Assembly: GCA_046052345.1 (NCBI GenBank)
Contig: JBJOMN010000033.1
Span: 1 to 12,762, forward strand
DNA length: 12,762 nucleotides
Direction of reading: 5' to 3'
DNA from: Pollutiaquabacter sp046052345
GTDB lineage: Bacteria; Bacteroidota; Bacteroidia; AKYH767-A; 2013-40CM-41-45
Shown: one piece after another, positions 1 to 7,800 of the stretch
How positions within the stretch are numbered: position 1 is the first letter of the stretch
Layout of the letters: the number at the start of each line of letters is the position of its first letter
Position numbers and translations under genes: made by a program
Notes under the pieces: model-generated
Databases searched by the model: none
Told to the model about the DNA's origin: nothing
The model's input: only the letters and a program-made list of their open reading frames with translations

Positions 1-1305
1 TGTTCCTGGGATGTAACCGGCACGCAGCCGGCCCAGCCGACGCTCGCTTGTTACGAGTCAGCTTCGTTCAACACGAACACCTGCTCCTGGGACGTAACGG
101 GCACGCAGCCGGCCCAGCCGACGCTTGCCTGCTATGAGACGGCTTCGTTCAACACGAACACCTGTTCCTGGGATGTAACGGGTACGCAGCCGGCCCAGCC
201 GACGCTTGCCTGCTACGAGACGGCTTCGTTCAACACGACCACCTGTTCCTGGGATGTAACGGGCACGCAGCCGGCCCAGCCGACGCTTGCCTGCTACGAG
301 ACGGCTTCTTTCAACACGAACACCTGTTCCTGGGACGTAACGGGCACGCAGCCGGCTCAGCCGACGCTTGCCTGCTATGAGTCAGCTTCGTTCAACACGA
401 GCACCTGTTCCTGGGACGTAACGGGCACGCAGCCGGCCGCGCCGACGGGACTTGCCTGCTACGAGACGGCTTCTTTCAACACGACCACCTGTTCCTGGGA
501 CGTTACGGGCACACAGCCTTCGCAGCCTTCGCTGGCTTGTTATGAGTCCGCCACCTTCAACGGTCAGACCTGCGAGTGGGACGTAACGGGCACGCAGCCC
601 TCAGCGCCCTCCGGTCTGGCGTGCTATGAGACAGCTAGCTTCAACGGTACGACCTGTCAGTGGGATGTAACGGGTACGCAGCCTTCACAGCCTTCCGTAG
701 CTTGTTATGAGACGGCTACCTGGAACGGATCTACCTGCCAGTGGGATGTTACGGGCACTCAGCCTTCGCAGCCTTCCCTGGCCTGCTATGAGTCCGCTAC
801 CTTCAACGGTACGACCTGTCAGTGGGATGTGACCGGCACGCAGCCTTCACAGCCTTCCGTAGCTTGTTACGAGACGGCTTCCTGGAACGGATCAACCTGT
901 CAGTGGGACGTTACCGGCACGCAGCCTTCGCAGCCTTCCCTGGCCTGCTATGAGTCTGCTACCTTCAACGGTCAGACCTGTCAGTGGGATGTGACCGGCA
1001 CACAGCCTTCACAGCCTTCCCTGGCTTGTTACGAGTCGGCTACCTGGAACGGATCAACCTGCCAGTGGGATGTTACGGGTACCCAGCCTTCGCAGCCTTC
1101 GTTGGCTTGCTGGGAAACGGCTTCCTTTAACAATAACACCTGTCAGTGGGATGTTACAGGATCTCAGCCTTCCGCTCCTACCGGACTTGCATGCTGGGAG
1201 TCTTCATCTTTCAACAACAACACCTGCCAGTGGGATGTTACCGGCACGCAGCCTGCACAGCCTACGCTGGCCTGCTGGGAGACGGCATCCTTCAACAGTA
1301 ACACC
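1..1305 (+). repeat. Tandem 81/84-bp repeat array, 16 copies, two Cys per copy
   Basis: Sixteen head-to-tail units start at 1, 82, 163, 244, 325, 406, 490, 571, 655, 736, 817, 898, 979, 1060, 1141 and 1225; a degenerate partial copy follows from 1306. Units are 27 residues (81 bp), except those at 406, 571 and 1141, which are 28 residues (84 bp). Invariant or nearly invariant positions are C1, W3-D4-V5-T6-G7, Q9-P10, P13, A16-C17, E19, an aromatic F/W at 23, N24 and T27. Repeats resembling this are familiar from Bacteroidota secreted proteins, but I know no function for them. The array continues past the left edge of the window, so the total copy number is unknown. Confidence 0.97.
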
Positions 1306-3333
1306 TGTCAGTGGGATGTGACCGGCACACCGCTTGTGGCTACCGCTACGGTTTCGAGCTCCATCAGCTGTTTCGGCGGCACCGGCACTGTGACGGTATC
1401 CGTCAGCGGCGGAACCGCTCCTTACGTGGGTGACGGTGTTCAGACGGTTGCAGCCGGTAACTGGAACTTCACGGTGGCTGATGCCAACGGTTGTACGGTT
1501 ACCTCCAACAGCATCACGGTGACCGAGCCTTCGAAGGTTCAGGGTTCAGTGAGCGTCACCGGTGCTACCTGCGGAAATTCAGACGGTACGGCTTCCGTAT
1601 CCGCCTCCGGCGGTACGGGCTCCTACAGCTATCTGTGGTCCAACGGCGCTACTACCTCCTCTCTCAGCGGTCTGGTAGCCGGCACCTATTCGGTCACTAT
1701 CACCGATGCCAACGGTTGTACGGAATCCGCCTCCGGCACGGTCACTTCTTCCGGTGGCAGTTCACTTGCGGCCGGTTCAATCAGCGGCTCCGCCAGTGTT
1801 TGCCGTAACGTGACCGCTACTTACAGCGTCGCTGCAGTTACGGGAGCCACTTCGTATAACTGGGTGCTGCCTGCCGGCGCTACCGGTTCCTCAACGACCA
1901 ACAGTATCACCGTTACCTTCGGAAGCAACTACAACGGCGGCTTCCTCTGTGTGAGTCCCGTCAATTCCTGCGGATCCGGTACTCCTTCCTGCCTGAACAT
2001 CACGGTGGTTACCGTCAGGCCGAGCCAGCCCGGAACGATTGCGTTCTCCGGCCCGACCTGCGGCCCGACGACCATTACTTGTTCTGTCGCTGCCGTATCC
2101 ACCGCTACCAGCTACAACTGGTCCGTATCCGGTACGGGACTTTCCATCCTCAGCGGTCAGGGTACCACCAGTATCCAGTTGAGCATCGCCTCCGGTTTCA
2201 CCAACGGTCAGGTAGGCGTTTCAGCTACCAACTGCGTAGGAACCTCGTCCACGCGTTTCCAGACCATCATCGGATTGCCCACCGTCGGAGGCCCGCTTTC
2301 CGGTCCGCTGCAGCTGTGTGCCAACGCTACGCAGCCCTATTCGGTGCCCAGCGGTTACGGTGCAACCAGCTACTCCTGGGCCATCACCGGAAATGCGCAA
2401 GTGCTGAGCTCCAGCGGAACCTCTTGTATCGTCAAGACGCTGGGTAACTGGGCAGGCGGCGTGCTTACGATCACTGCCTACAACTCCTGCGGTTCCAGTT
2501 CCAAGAGCTTTACGCTCTCAGCAGGTCCCGGACAGCCCGGCGGTATCTCCGGTCCCTCGTCCAACCTTTGTCCTGCTGCCGGTGTGACCACTGCCACGTA
2601 TTCGATCGCTCCGGTAACGGGTGCTTCGTCCTACACGTGGACTGTTCCTACGGGCATGACCATCACCGCCAACACCGGAACTTCCATCACGGTCTCCATC
2701 GGCGGAACCTTCGTCAGCGGTAACGTCTGCGTAACGGCGAACAACAGCTGCGCCAGCAGTGTCGCCCGTTGCCTTGCCGTAACGAACAAGACGGCCGCCC
2801 CCGGCACCATCAGCGGACTTGCCTCTGTGTGCAGGACGAACACTGCGGTTTCGTATTCGATTTCCGCCGTAACCGGTGCTATGAGTTACACCTGGGGAGC
2901 AACCGGCGGTGCGACCATCCTCGGTTCCGGTACTTCCGCAACGGTCAATTACACCGGCGCCACTTCTTCGACGGTCACGCTTTCGGTCGCTGCCACCAAC
3001 CAGTGCGGCCTGAGCAACCCGTCCAAGAAGAATATTTCGGTGAACCTGCTGTGCCGCGAGACGCAACCCGGTTTCACGGGTGAGGCCCTTACCGCCTTCC
3101 CGAATCCGACCACCGGACGTGTAACGGTCAACTTCCAGTCCTCTTCGGAAGACCGCTATTCGCTGCGTGTCGTCGACCTGCTCGGCAAGCTGATCTATTC
3201 CTCTGACGTGAATGCCGTCGCAGGACTGAATGTCAAGGATATCGACCTGAGCAATGTCGCGAAGGGCGTCTATCTGCTGAATCTGCAGTCACAGGCCGGC
3301 GACTCCCAGACCCTGCGTCTGATTGTCGAATAA
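1..3333 (+). CDS. Large repeat-rich T9SS-exported surface protein (5'-truncated)
   Basis: The reading frame is open from the first base to the TAA at 3331-3333 (1110 codons visible); the true start and signal peptide lie before the window, and in-frame GTG codons inside the repeats, such as 829, are not credible starts. Domain order by visible codon: 16 two-cysteine repeats (1-435), two SprB-like repeats (about 449-585), five PKD-like beta-sandwich domains (about 589-1019), and a T9SS type A sorting domain (about 1030-1110) with FPNPTTGRV, DLLGKLI, a KGVYLLNL-like strand and terminal RLIVE. The family knowledge is that such C-terminal domains direct Sec-exported proteins through the type IX system to the surface, where they are usually cleaved off. 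SprB-like and PKD-like modules occur in Bacteroidota adhesins and gliding proteins. An adhesin or surface filament role is inferred. No enzymatic domain is visible. A hairpin terminator follows the stop by about 20 bp. Confidence 0.95.
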   Translation, partial: CSWDVTGTQPAQPTLACYESASFNTNTCSWDVTGTQPAQPTLACYETASFNTNTCSWDVTGTQPAQPTLACYETASFNTTTCSWDVTGTQPAQPTLACYETASFNTNTCSWDVTGTQPAQPTLACYESASFNTSTCSWDVTGTQPAAPTGLACYETASFNTTTCSWDVTGTQPSQPSLACYESATFNGQTCEWDVTGTQPSAPSGLACYETASFNGTTCQWDVTGTQPSQPSVACYETATWNGSTCQWDVTGTQPSQPSLACYESATFNGTTCQWDVTGTQPSQPSVACYETASWNGSTCQWDVTGTQPSQPSLACYESATFNGQTCQWDVTGTQPSQPSLACYESATWNGSTCQWDVTGTQPSQPSLACWETASFNNNTCQWDVTGSQPSAPTGLACWESSSFNNNTCQWDVTGTQPAQPTLACWETASFNSNTCQWDVTGTPLVATATVSSSISCFGGTGTVTVSVSGGTAPYVGDGVQTVAAGNWNFTVADANGCTVTSNSITVTEPSKVQGSVSVTGATCGNSDGTASVSASGGTGSYSYLWSNGATTSSLSGLVAGTYSVTITDANGCTESASGTVTSSGGSSLAAGSISGSASVCRNVTATYSVAAVTGATSYNWVLPAGATGSSTTNSITVTFGSNYNGGFLCVSPVNSCGSGTPSCLNITVVTVRPSQPGTIAFSGPTCGPTTITCSVAAVSTATSYNWSVSGTGLSILSGQGTTSIQLSIASGFTNGQVGVSATNCVGTSSTRFQTIIGLPTVGGPLSGPLQLCANATQPYSVPSGYGATSYSWAITGNAQVLSSSGTSCIVKTLGNWAGGVLTITAYNSCGSSSKSFTLSAGPGQPGGISGPSSNLCPAAGVTTATYSIAPVTGASSYTWTVPTGMTITANTGTSITVSIGGTFVSGNVCVTANNSCASSVARCLAVTNKTAAPGTISGLASVCRTNTAVSYSISAVTGAMSYTWGATGGATILGSGTSATVNYTGATSSTVTLSVAATNQCGLSNPSKKNISVNLLCRETQPGFTGEALTAFPNPTTGRVTVNFQSSSEDRYSLRVVDLLGKLIYSSDVNAVAGLNVKDIDLSNVAKGVYLLNLQSQAGDSQTLRLIVE
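1345..1755 (+). repeat. Two SprB-like repeats
   Basis: Two modules of about 62-75 residues follow the Cys-repeat array. The first has SCFGGTGTVTVSVSGGTAPY and ends with ADANGCTVTSNSITVTEP. The second, from about 1531, has TGATCGNSDGTASVSASGG, YLWSNGATTSSLSGL and AGTYSVTITDANGC. The CFGG or C-x-D-G opening, SGGT turn, W-SNGATTSS strand and DANGC ending match the SprB repeat pattern known from Flavobacterium gliding adhesin SprB and many other Bacteroidota surface proteins. The first copy lacks the usual Y-x-W-SNG strand, carrying GDGVQTVAAGNW instead, so it is a divergent member. Boundaries are approximate. Confidence 0.8.
1765..3057 (+). repeat. Five tandem PKD-like (Ig-fold) domains
   Basis: Five modules of about 80-90 residues begin near 1765, 2017, 2281, 2527 and 2791. 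Most open with a G-x-I/L-S-G-x-x-x-x-C segment, followed by TYS(V/I)-x-x-V-x-GA-x-SY-x-W, a glycine/threonine-rich strand and a late Cys in an N-S-C-(G/A) or N-x-C-(V/G) context. This is the pattern of the PKD-like domains found in tandem in T9SS cargo. The second copy (TATSYNWSV) and third copy (SGYGATSYSWAI) diverge most from the others. Their role is presumably to act as a rigid stalk between the repeat region and the cell-surface anchor; this is inferred. Confidence 0.75.
3088..3330 (+). other. T9SS type A C-terminal sorting domain
   Basis: The last 81 codons show the standard order: FPNPTTGRV at 3097-3123, a hydrophobic strand with YSLRVVDLLGKLIYSS, IDLSNVAKGVYLLNLQS, and the end QTLRLIVE. 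This matches the Por secretion-tail family, recognised by the type IX translocon and PorU-type sortase in Porphyromonas and Flavobacterium. Its presence implies that the organism encodes a T9SS elsewhere. Confidence 0.93.
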
Positions 3334-3352
3334 CATTCGCCTGACCAACCTG

Positions 3353-3387
3353 AAAAGGGGTGCATCTGTAACGGTGTGCCCCTTTTT
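3353..3387 (+). terminator. Rho-independent-like terminator of the repeat-protein gene
   Basis: An A4G4-containing arm at 3353-3364 pairs with 3375-3386 across a 10-nt loop. The 12-bp stem includes two G-U pairs and is followed by T residues, the T-run covering 3383-3387. It starts about 20 bp after the stop codon at 3331-3333 and separates this gene from the next gene on the same strand. Confidence 0.8.
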
Positions 3388-3469
3388 ATTGTCATCGGAT
3401 GCTCCTTCCGGGATGACCCGGAGCAGCTACCGGTAATTCACCTTTCTTGTGAAAATCCTACTCTTTGCT

Positions 3470-3501
3470 GTTGGAAATGGCGCGTCAAAGCATTATATTT
3501 A
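3470..3501 (+). promoter_or_regulatory. Candidate Bacteroidota-type promoter for the 3536 gene
   Basis: TATATTTA at 3494-3501 matches the Bacteroidota -7 consensus TAnnTTTG except for the last base. GTTG at 3470-3473 lies 20 bp upstream as a weak -33 element. The predicted transcript start would leave an untranslated leader of about 28 nt. No Shine-Dalgarno sequence precedes the ATG, which is common in this phylum. The rest of the 3388-3535 gap holds only a 6-bp inverted repeat (TCCGGG at 3407-3412, CCCGGA at 3417-3422, 4-nt loop) of unknown meaning. Confidence 0.35.
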
Positions 3502-3535
3502 ATATTCAGGAAAAACTGTTCAAAATCCGTTGTAA

Positions 3536-4783
3536 ATGGTTTTAAAGAACGCTTTCAAATCGGCTTTATGTCTGGTCGCACTTTCGGTATTCGCCGTCAG
3601 CAGCTATGCGCAGGATCCGTCTTTTGCCGTGTATGTCGATAATCCAACGTACGTGTCGAGCACGCAGTACGAGTTCGATATCATGGTGAAGGCGATGGGG
3701 TCGACCACCAGTTTTCAGTTGCGAACCTTCCAGGCCGGCATCTACGTGGATCCGACATGGGTGGGAGCGGGAACCATCTCTGTCTCCAATGTGGCCGCCT
3801 CTTCCCAGCTTTCCTCTCCCGGTTATAACGGCTCTTTCAACTGGAACGCTACGGACAAGCTGATCAACTGCTCGGTCAACATCGGCGTACGTACGGTGAG
3901 CGCCAGCTGTGTATCGACCACAGTCGGTACGGGGCCTATCCGCGTTGCGCGTCTGCGGCTGACCAATTCTATTGATTTCGTGTGCGGTCCTCCCAACATC
4001 AAATTCAATTACGTACAGAATGCGACCCCCCTGCGATTGCGCACCAGCGTATCCTGGAGGGTAGGAGGGACCTGTGCTACCAACTACGACATGTATTATC
4101 CTAACCGGCCTTTCACCGGTCAGGCGTATTTCAACGGAGAACTGTATTCCGCATCTGATGCTGACGGAAAATCCCCGTCAAGCCTTATTGCGAATGCGCT
4201 TCCCTGTACCGTACCCTACAACCTGACGGTTTTCATAGAGGGTTATTATGTCGGCTCCGGCACCATGACTCCTGTCCTGCAGAACCAAGGTCTTGCAGGA
4301 GGTATCAACGATGTAGATACCATTGTCGCGGAGCTGCGCAGCACTGCGGATCCTTCGCTGGTGGTGTCTTCGCTGAAGGGTATAGTCCAGACCAACGGTC
4401 AGGCCACTTTCATCTTCCCTTCCGCTGTCGCCAACAATTCGTACTGGCTGGTGGTGAAGCACCGCAACTGCCTGGAGACCTGGAGTGCGGCACCGGTCAC
4501 GATGAGTGTCAACGGTACCTATAATTTCTCCAATGCCGCTTCAAAAGCGTATGCGTCCAACCAGGCCGACATGGGCGGCGGGGTCTATGCGATGTATGCC
4601 GGCGACATGAATCAGGACGGTTTCGTCGACCCGTTCGATTTCTCCATGTTCCTGGACGACAGTATCAATTTCGCTTCCGGGTATTTCGCCACCGACCTGA
4701 ACGGTGACGGTTTCGTCGACCCCTTCGACTTCAACGTATTCCTTGAGAACTCCATCAACTTCGTGATGGCGGTCACCCCTTGA
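3536..4783 (+). CDS. Secreted protein with C-terminal dockerin-like calcium-loop pair
   Basis: A 415-residue protein starting at ATG 3536. Residues 1-25 form a Sec signal peptide with a hydrophobic core (LCLVALSVFAV) and likely cleavage after SYA-25; there is no lipobox. Residues about 28-200 form a beta-rich domain that vaguely recalls cohesin-like domains (opening FAVYVDNPTYVSSTQYEFD, a TFQAGIYVDP strand, VARLRLTNS). Residues about 227-340 form a second module with TVFIEGYYVGSGTM, VVKHRNCLETWSAAPV and SKAYASNQ. Residues 355-415 carry two D-x-N-x-D-G-x-V-D-x-x-D loops at 357-368 and 387-398. I recognise the last two modules as a recurrent C-terminal unit of Bacteroidota secreted proteins from memory, but know no assigned function. 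No T9SS sorting domain is present. The gene is flanked by terminators on both sides, so it is probably monocistronic. Calcium binding and an extracellular role are inferred. Confidence 0.9.
   Translation: MVLKNAFKSALCLVALSVFAVSSYAQDPSFAVYVDNPTYVSSTQYEFDIMVKAMGSTTSFQLRTFQAGIYVDPTWVGAGTISVSNVAASSQLSSPGYNGSFNWNATDKLINCSVNIGVRTVSASCVSTTVGTGPIRVARLRLTNSIDFVCGPPNIKFNYVQNATPLRLRTSVSWRVGGTCATNYDMYYPNRPFTGQAYFNGELYSASDADGKSPSSLIANALPCTVPYNLTVFIEGYYVGSGTMTPVLQNQGLAGGINDVDTIVAELRSTADPSLVVSSLKGIVQTNGQATFIFPSAVANNSYWLVVKHRNCLETWSAAPVTMSVNGTYNFSNAASKAYASNQADMGGGVYAMYAGDMNQDGFVDPFDFSMFLDDSINFASGYFATDLNGDGFVDPFDFNVFLENSINFVMAVTP
4604..4729 (+). repeat. Duplicated dockerin/EF-hand-like calcium loops
   Basis: Two loops, at 4604-4639 and 4694-4729, each encode D-x-N-x-D-G-F-V-D-P-F-D followed by F-x-x-F-L and an S-I-N-F segment. 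They are spaced 30 codons apart. Acidic or amide residues occupy positions 1, 3, 5, 9 and 12, with Gly at 6 and Val at 8, as in type I dockerin and EF-hand calcium loops. The shared DGFVDPFDF stretch in both copies points to internal duplication. Confidence 0.8.
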
Positions 4784-4823
4784 AGTCCTCCTCACTTTGA
4801 TTCTCTGATCAACCGACCATCCA

Positions 4824-4860
4824 TAGCAATAAAGCCCCGCATTGCGGGGCTTTATTGCTA
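4824..4860. terminator. Bidirectional terminator between convergent genes
   Basis: A perfect 17-bp inverted repeat (arms 4824-4840 and 4844-4860) surrounds a 3-nt loop. The GC core GCCCCGC/GCGGGGC is flanked by AAA/TTT, giving a usable hairpin on both strands. It sits 40 bp after the stop of the 3536 gene and 37 bp beyond the stop of smc, so it can end both convergent transcripts. The U-tract is short (three T, then ATT) on either strand. Confidence 0.88.
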
Positions 4861-4897
4861 ATAAGATGCAGGATTGCTTGGGGGCGCCCTTCTATTC

Positions 4898-7800
4898 TCA
4901 GGCTTCCGCCACTTCCGTAAGATCCACCGGCACCACCTGTGTCACACCGGCTTCCACCATGGTGATACCGTAGATGATATCGGTCGCCGACATGGTGCGC
5001 TTGTTGTGGGTGATGATGATGAACTGGGAGTCCTTGGAGAACTTCTTGATGATGTTGTTGAACTTGTCGATATTGGCATCGTCCAGCGGAGCGTCCACCT
5101 CGTCGAAGATGCAGAACGGGGCGGGCTTGATGAGGTAAATGCCGAAGAGCAGGGCGGTTGCGGTGAGCGTCTTCTCTCCGCCGGAAAGCTGGGAGATGGA
5201 CAGCGGGCGCTTGCCTTTGGGCTTGGCGATGATCTGCACGTCGGATTCCGTCGGGTTTTCCGGGTTGAGCAACACGAGGTCGCAGTCGTCGTCCTCGGTG
5301 AACAGCGAACGGAAGACGCGGATGAAGTTCTCGCGGATCTGATGGAAGGCCGTCATGAAGTTCTCTTTGGCCGTCTTTTCGATCTCCTCGATGGTCTGCA
5401 GGAGCGATTCCTTTGCTTTGATGAGGTCTTCCTTCTGCGTAGTGATGAAGGTATAGCGCTCGTTGATCTCGGTGAAGGCTTCCACGGCCATCGGGTTGAT
5501 AGGTCCGTAGTTGTCGAGCTGGTTTTTCTGCTTGTTCACCTTCTCGCGCAGTTCCTCCTCCCGGAATTCGGAAGAGGGTTCCCGCTCGAGGATGTCGTTG
5601 ATGTCGATGTTGAATTCGACGCTGAGACGCTCCTTCAGTGAATTGAGCTGGAGTTTAAGCTCGGTGGTCCTGTCCTTGACGGACTGTGCCAGCTGGTCGG
5701 AGAGTTCGCGCTGGTGGCGGATCTGACGGAGTGTGTTTTCCAGTTCGTCGAGCTCGCCGCGGGAGGAGAAATATTCCGTCTCGACGGCTGCGACCTGCTG
5801 TTCGGCGATCTCCTTCTCCAGATACAGCTCCATGAGCTGCGAATCGAATTCCGAGGAGGATTCTATCAGTTCGCGGGTCTGCGCCTGCACGGATTCCACT
5901 TCCGTCGTATTGACGGCGATGTTGTTCTGCAGGGATTCGAGCAGGTTGTTCTTGTAAGCAAGGTCACGCACGATATTGGCGATCTTGTTCTGCTGCTGGA
6001 TCACCTGGATGTGGTGCTGGTTGTAGCCGGTGCTGCGGTTGTTCACCTCCTCGGTGAGGGCGTTGAACTCTTCCTGCAGGGCGGCTACCTGCCCGTTGAT
6101 GTGGTCGAACTGGTTGCGCAGCAGGGTCGCCTGCTCCTGGAAGCTCAGGTTATCCTCTTCCAGCGCGGTGTCGATAGTGGAGAGCTGGACGTTGAGGTTC
6201 TCCAGGATGCTCCGGTTATTGTCGATGCCGGAGGAGAGGTGCTCGGTCTTGTTGTGCAGGGTGGTGTGCTCCTGCACCGCCTTTTGCAGTTCCTGCTGGG
6301 TGGTGTTGCGGCCGGAGCGGGTCTGCTCACGGCGGCGACGGTTGTCCTGCAGGGATTGCTGCAGCTGTTCGTGGCGGTCGCGCAGGGTGTCCAGTTCCAC
6401 GGTCAGGTCCTCGATCTCCTTGGCAAGGGTTTCAAGGTGTTTGGCACGCCCGATCCTCTTTCCGTCGAACAGTCCGACCGATCCGCCCGAAAGCGTGTGG
6501 CGCGTCTTGCAGTATTTGCCGTTCTGGGAGATGAATACCCGGGAGCGGTTATCCGACTGGATGAAAGGCGTCCTTTCCTGGTCCTCGGTGACGATATATA
6601 CGTTCTTGAGCAGGTGGGCGCAGAGGGCACGGTATTTTTCCTCCACGTCCAGGATGTCCATTGCCGGGATGCAACGTTCGACGGATTCGGGGGCGGAGTA
6701 GGAGTTGTCTTCGAAATTCTTTAGGATGAAGAAGTTCGCTCTTCCCTTTTCAGCTTCTGCGAGGACGTTGACGGCACGGCTGCCGGAATCGACGTCTTCG
6801 ATCACGAAGTAGTTCATGAACGGGTCGAGGAAGTTCTCGATCGCCGTCTTGTATTCCGGGCGGCAGCTCAGGATTTCCGAGAACAGGGGCGCCCTGAAGC
6901 CGTCCTGCGCCTGCTTGCGCAGGTAGCGCAGCGACTCGGGGTAGCCTTCCAGGTTTTCCACCAGGCTCTTGGTGAGGTTGTATTCGTTCTGGCGCGCGTC
7001 CAGTTTCCTGGAGCAGGCCATGACGGCCTCGTTGGAGGCTTTGAGTTCGTCTTCGAAGCGGAGGATCTCTCGGTCGAGGTGCTCTTCCTCCTCACGCAGA
7101 GACTGGAAACGCCGGTCCAGTTCTTCCTTGCGGATACGGCTTTCTTCTTCGCGTCCAGAGAGGGAGGCCATTTCGGATTCCCCTGCCGAAAGTTCCGCGG
7201 TCAGACGGTCGATCTCCTTCAACAAAGCGTCCTTACGGGCCTGCGTGACCGCCAGGCTCTTCTCCGACTCGTGCATGGCCACCTGGATGTTCTGCGCCTC
7301 GTTGGTGAGGCGGTTCAGGTCGCTCTTCATCCGGTCGTGCCGGCTGCGTGTATCGTCCAGCACGGTCTTCAGCTCCGTGAGCTGGTTGGTGAGCTGTTCT
7401 AGCAGCGCCTCCTCGTTGAACTTCTCTTCTTCGCCGATGCGGATCTGGTCCTGCGTGGCGATGAAGTTGTTCTTATCCTGTACCAGTTGCTGGTTGAGGG
7501 AAGCTTCCTTGTCCTGGAGGAATTTCAGTTTCTCGTTGCTGACTTTCTTGTCGTTCTCCTGCTGGCGGATGTTGTTGACCTTGTCATTCAGATTCCGCTG
7601 GAGTTCGGAGAGTTCCTTTTCCTTATCCAGGGAAAAGAGCTTTTTCTGCTGCAACGCGGCTTCGGACTCATTCATCCGCGTGTCGAGCTGTATCTTCTCC
7701 TCCTGCTGGCGGTTCTCCTGCGACTGCAGGTCGTCGAACAGCTGTTTGCTGCCGGCGATCGTGAATACGGCCAATTCGGTGCTGAGCTCCTTATAGGTCT

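Noticed and set aside
829..831. GTG at 829 as the start of the first gene
   Set aside because: The frame is open to base 1 with the same repeats upstream, no signal peptide follows 829, and the GTG is just the Val codon of a repeat.
1..1305. The regular 81-bp repeats as a CRISPR array or intergenic DNA repeat
   Set aside because: There are no unique spacers; the units are contiguous, multiples of three in length, and conserve protein sequence with many synonymous changes, so they are coding repeats.
3376..3642. An 88-codon frame starting within the terminator hairpin
   Set aside because: It begins at a GTG inside the hairpin, overlaps the signal-peptide region of the 3536 gene in another frame, and resembles no protein.
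4604..4729. The dockerin-like loops as evidence of a cellulosome
   Set aside because: No glycoside hydrolase, scaffoldin or clear cohesin lies in the window, and this loop pair occurs widely in Bacteroidota secreted proteins without cellulosomes.
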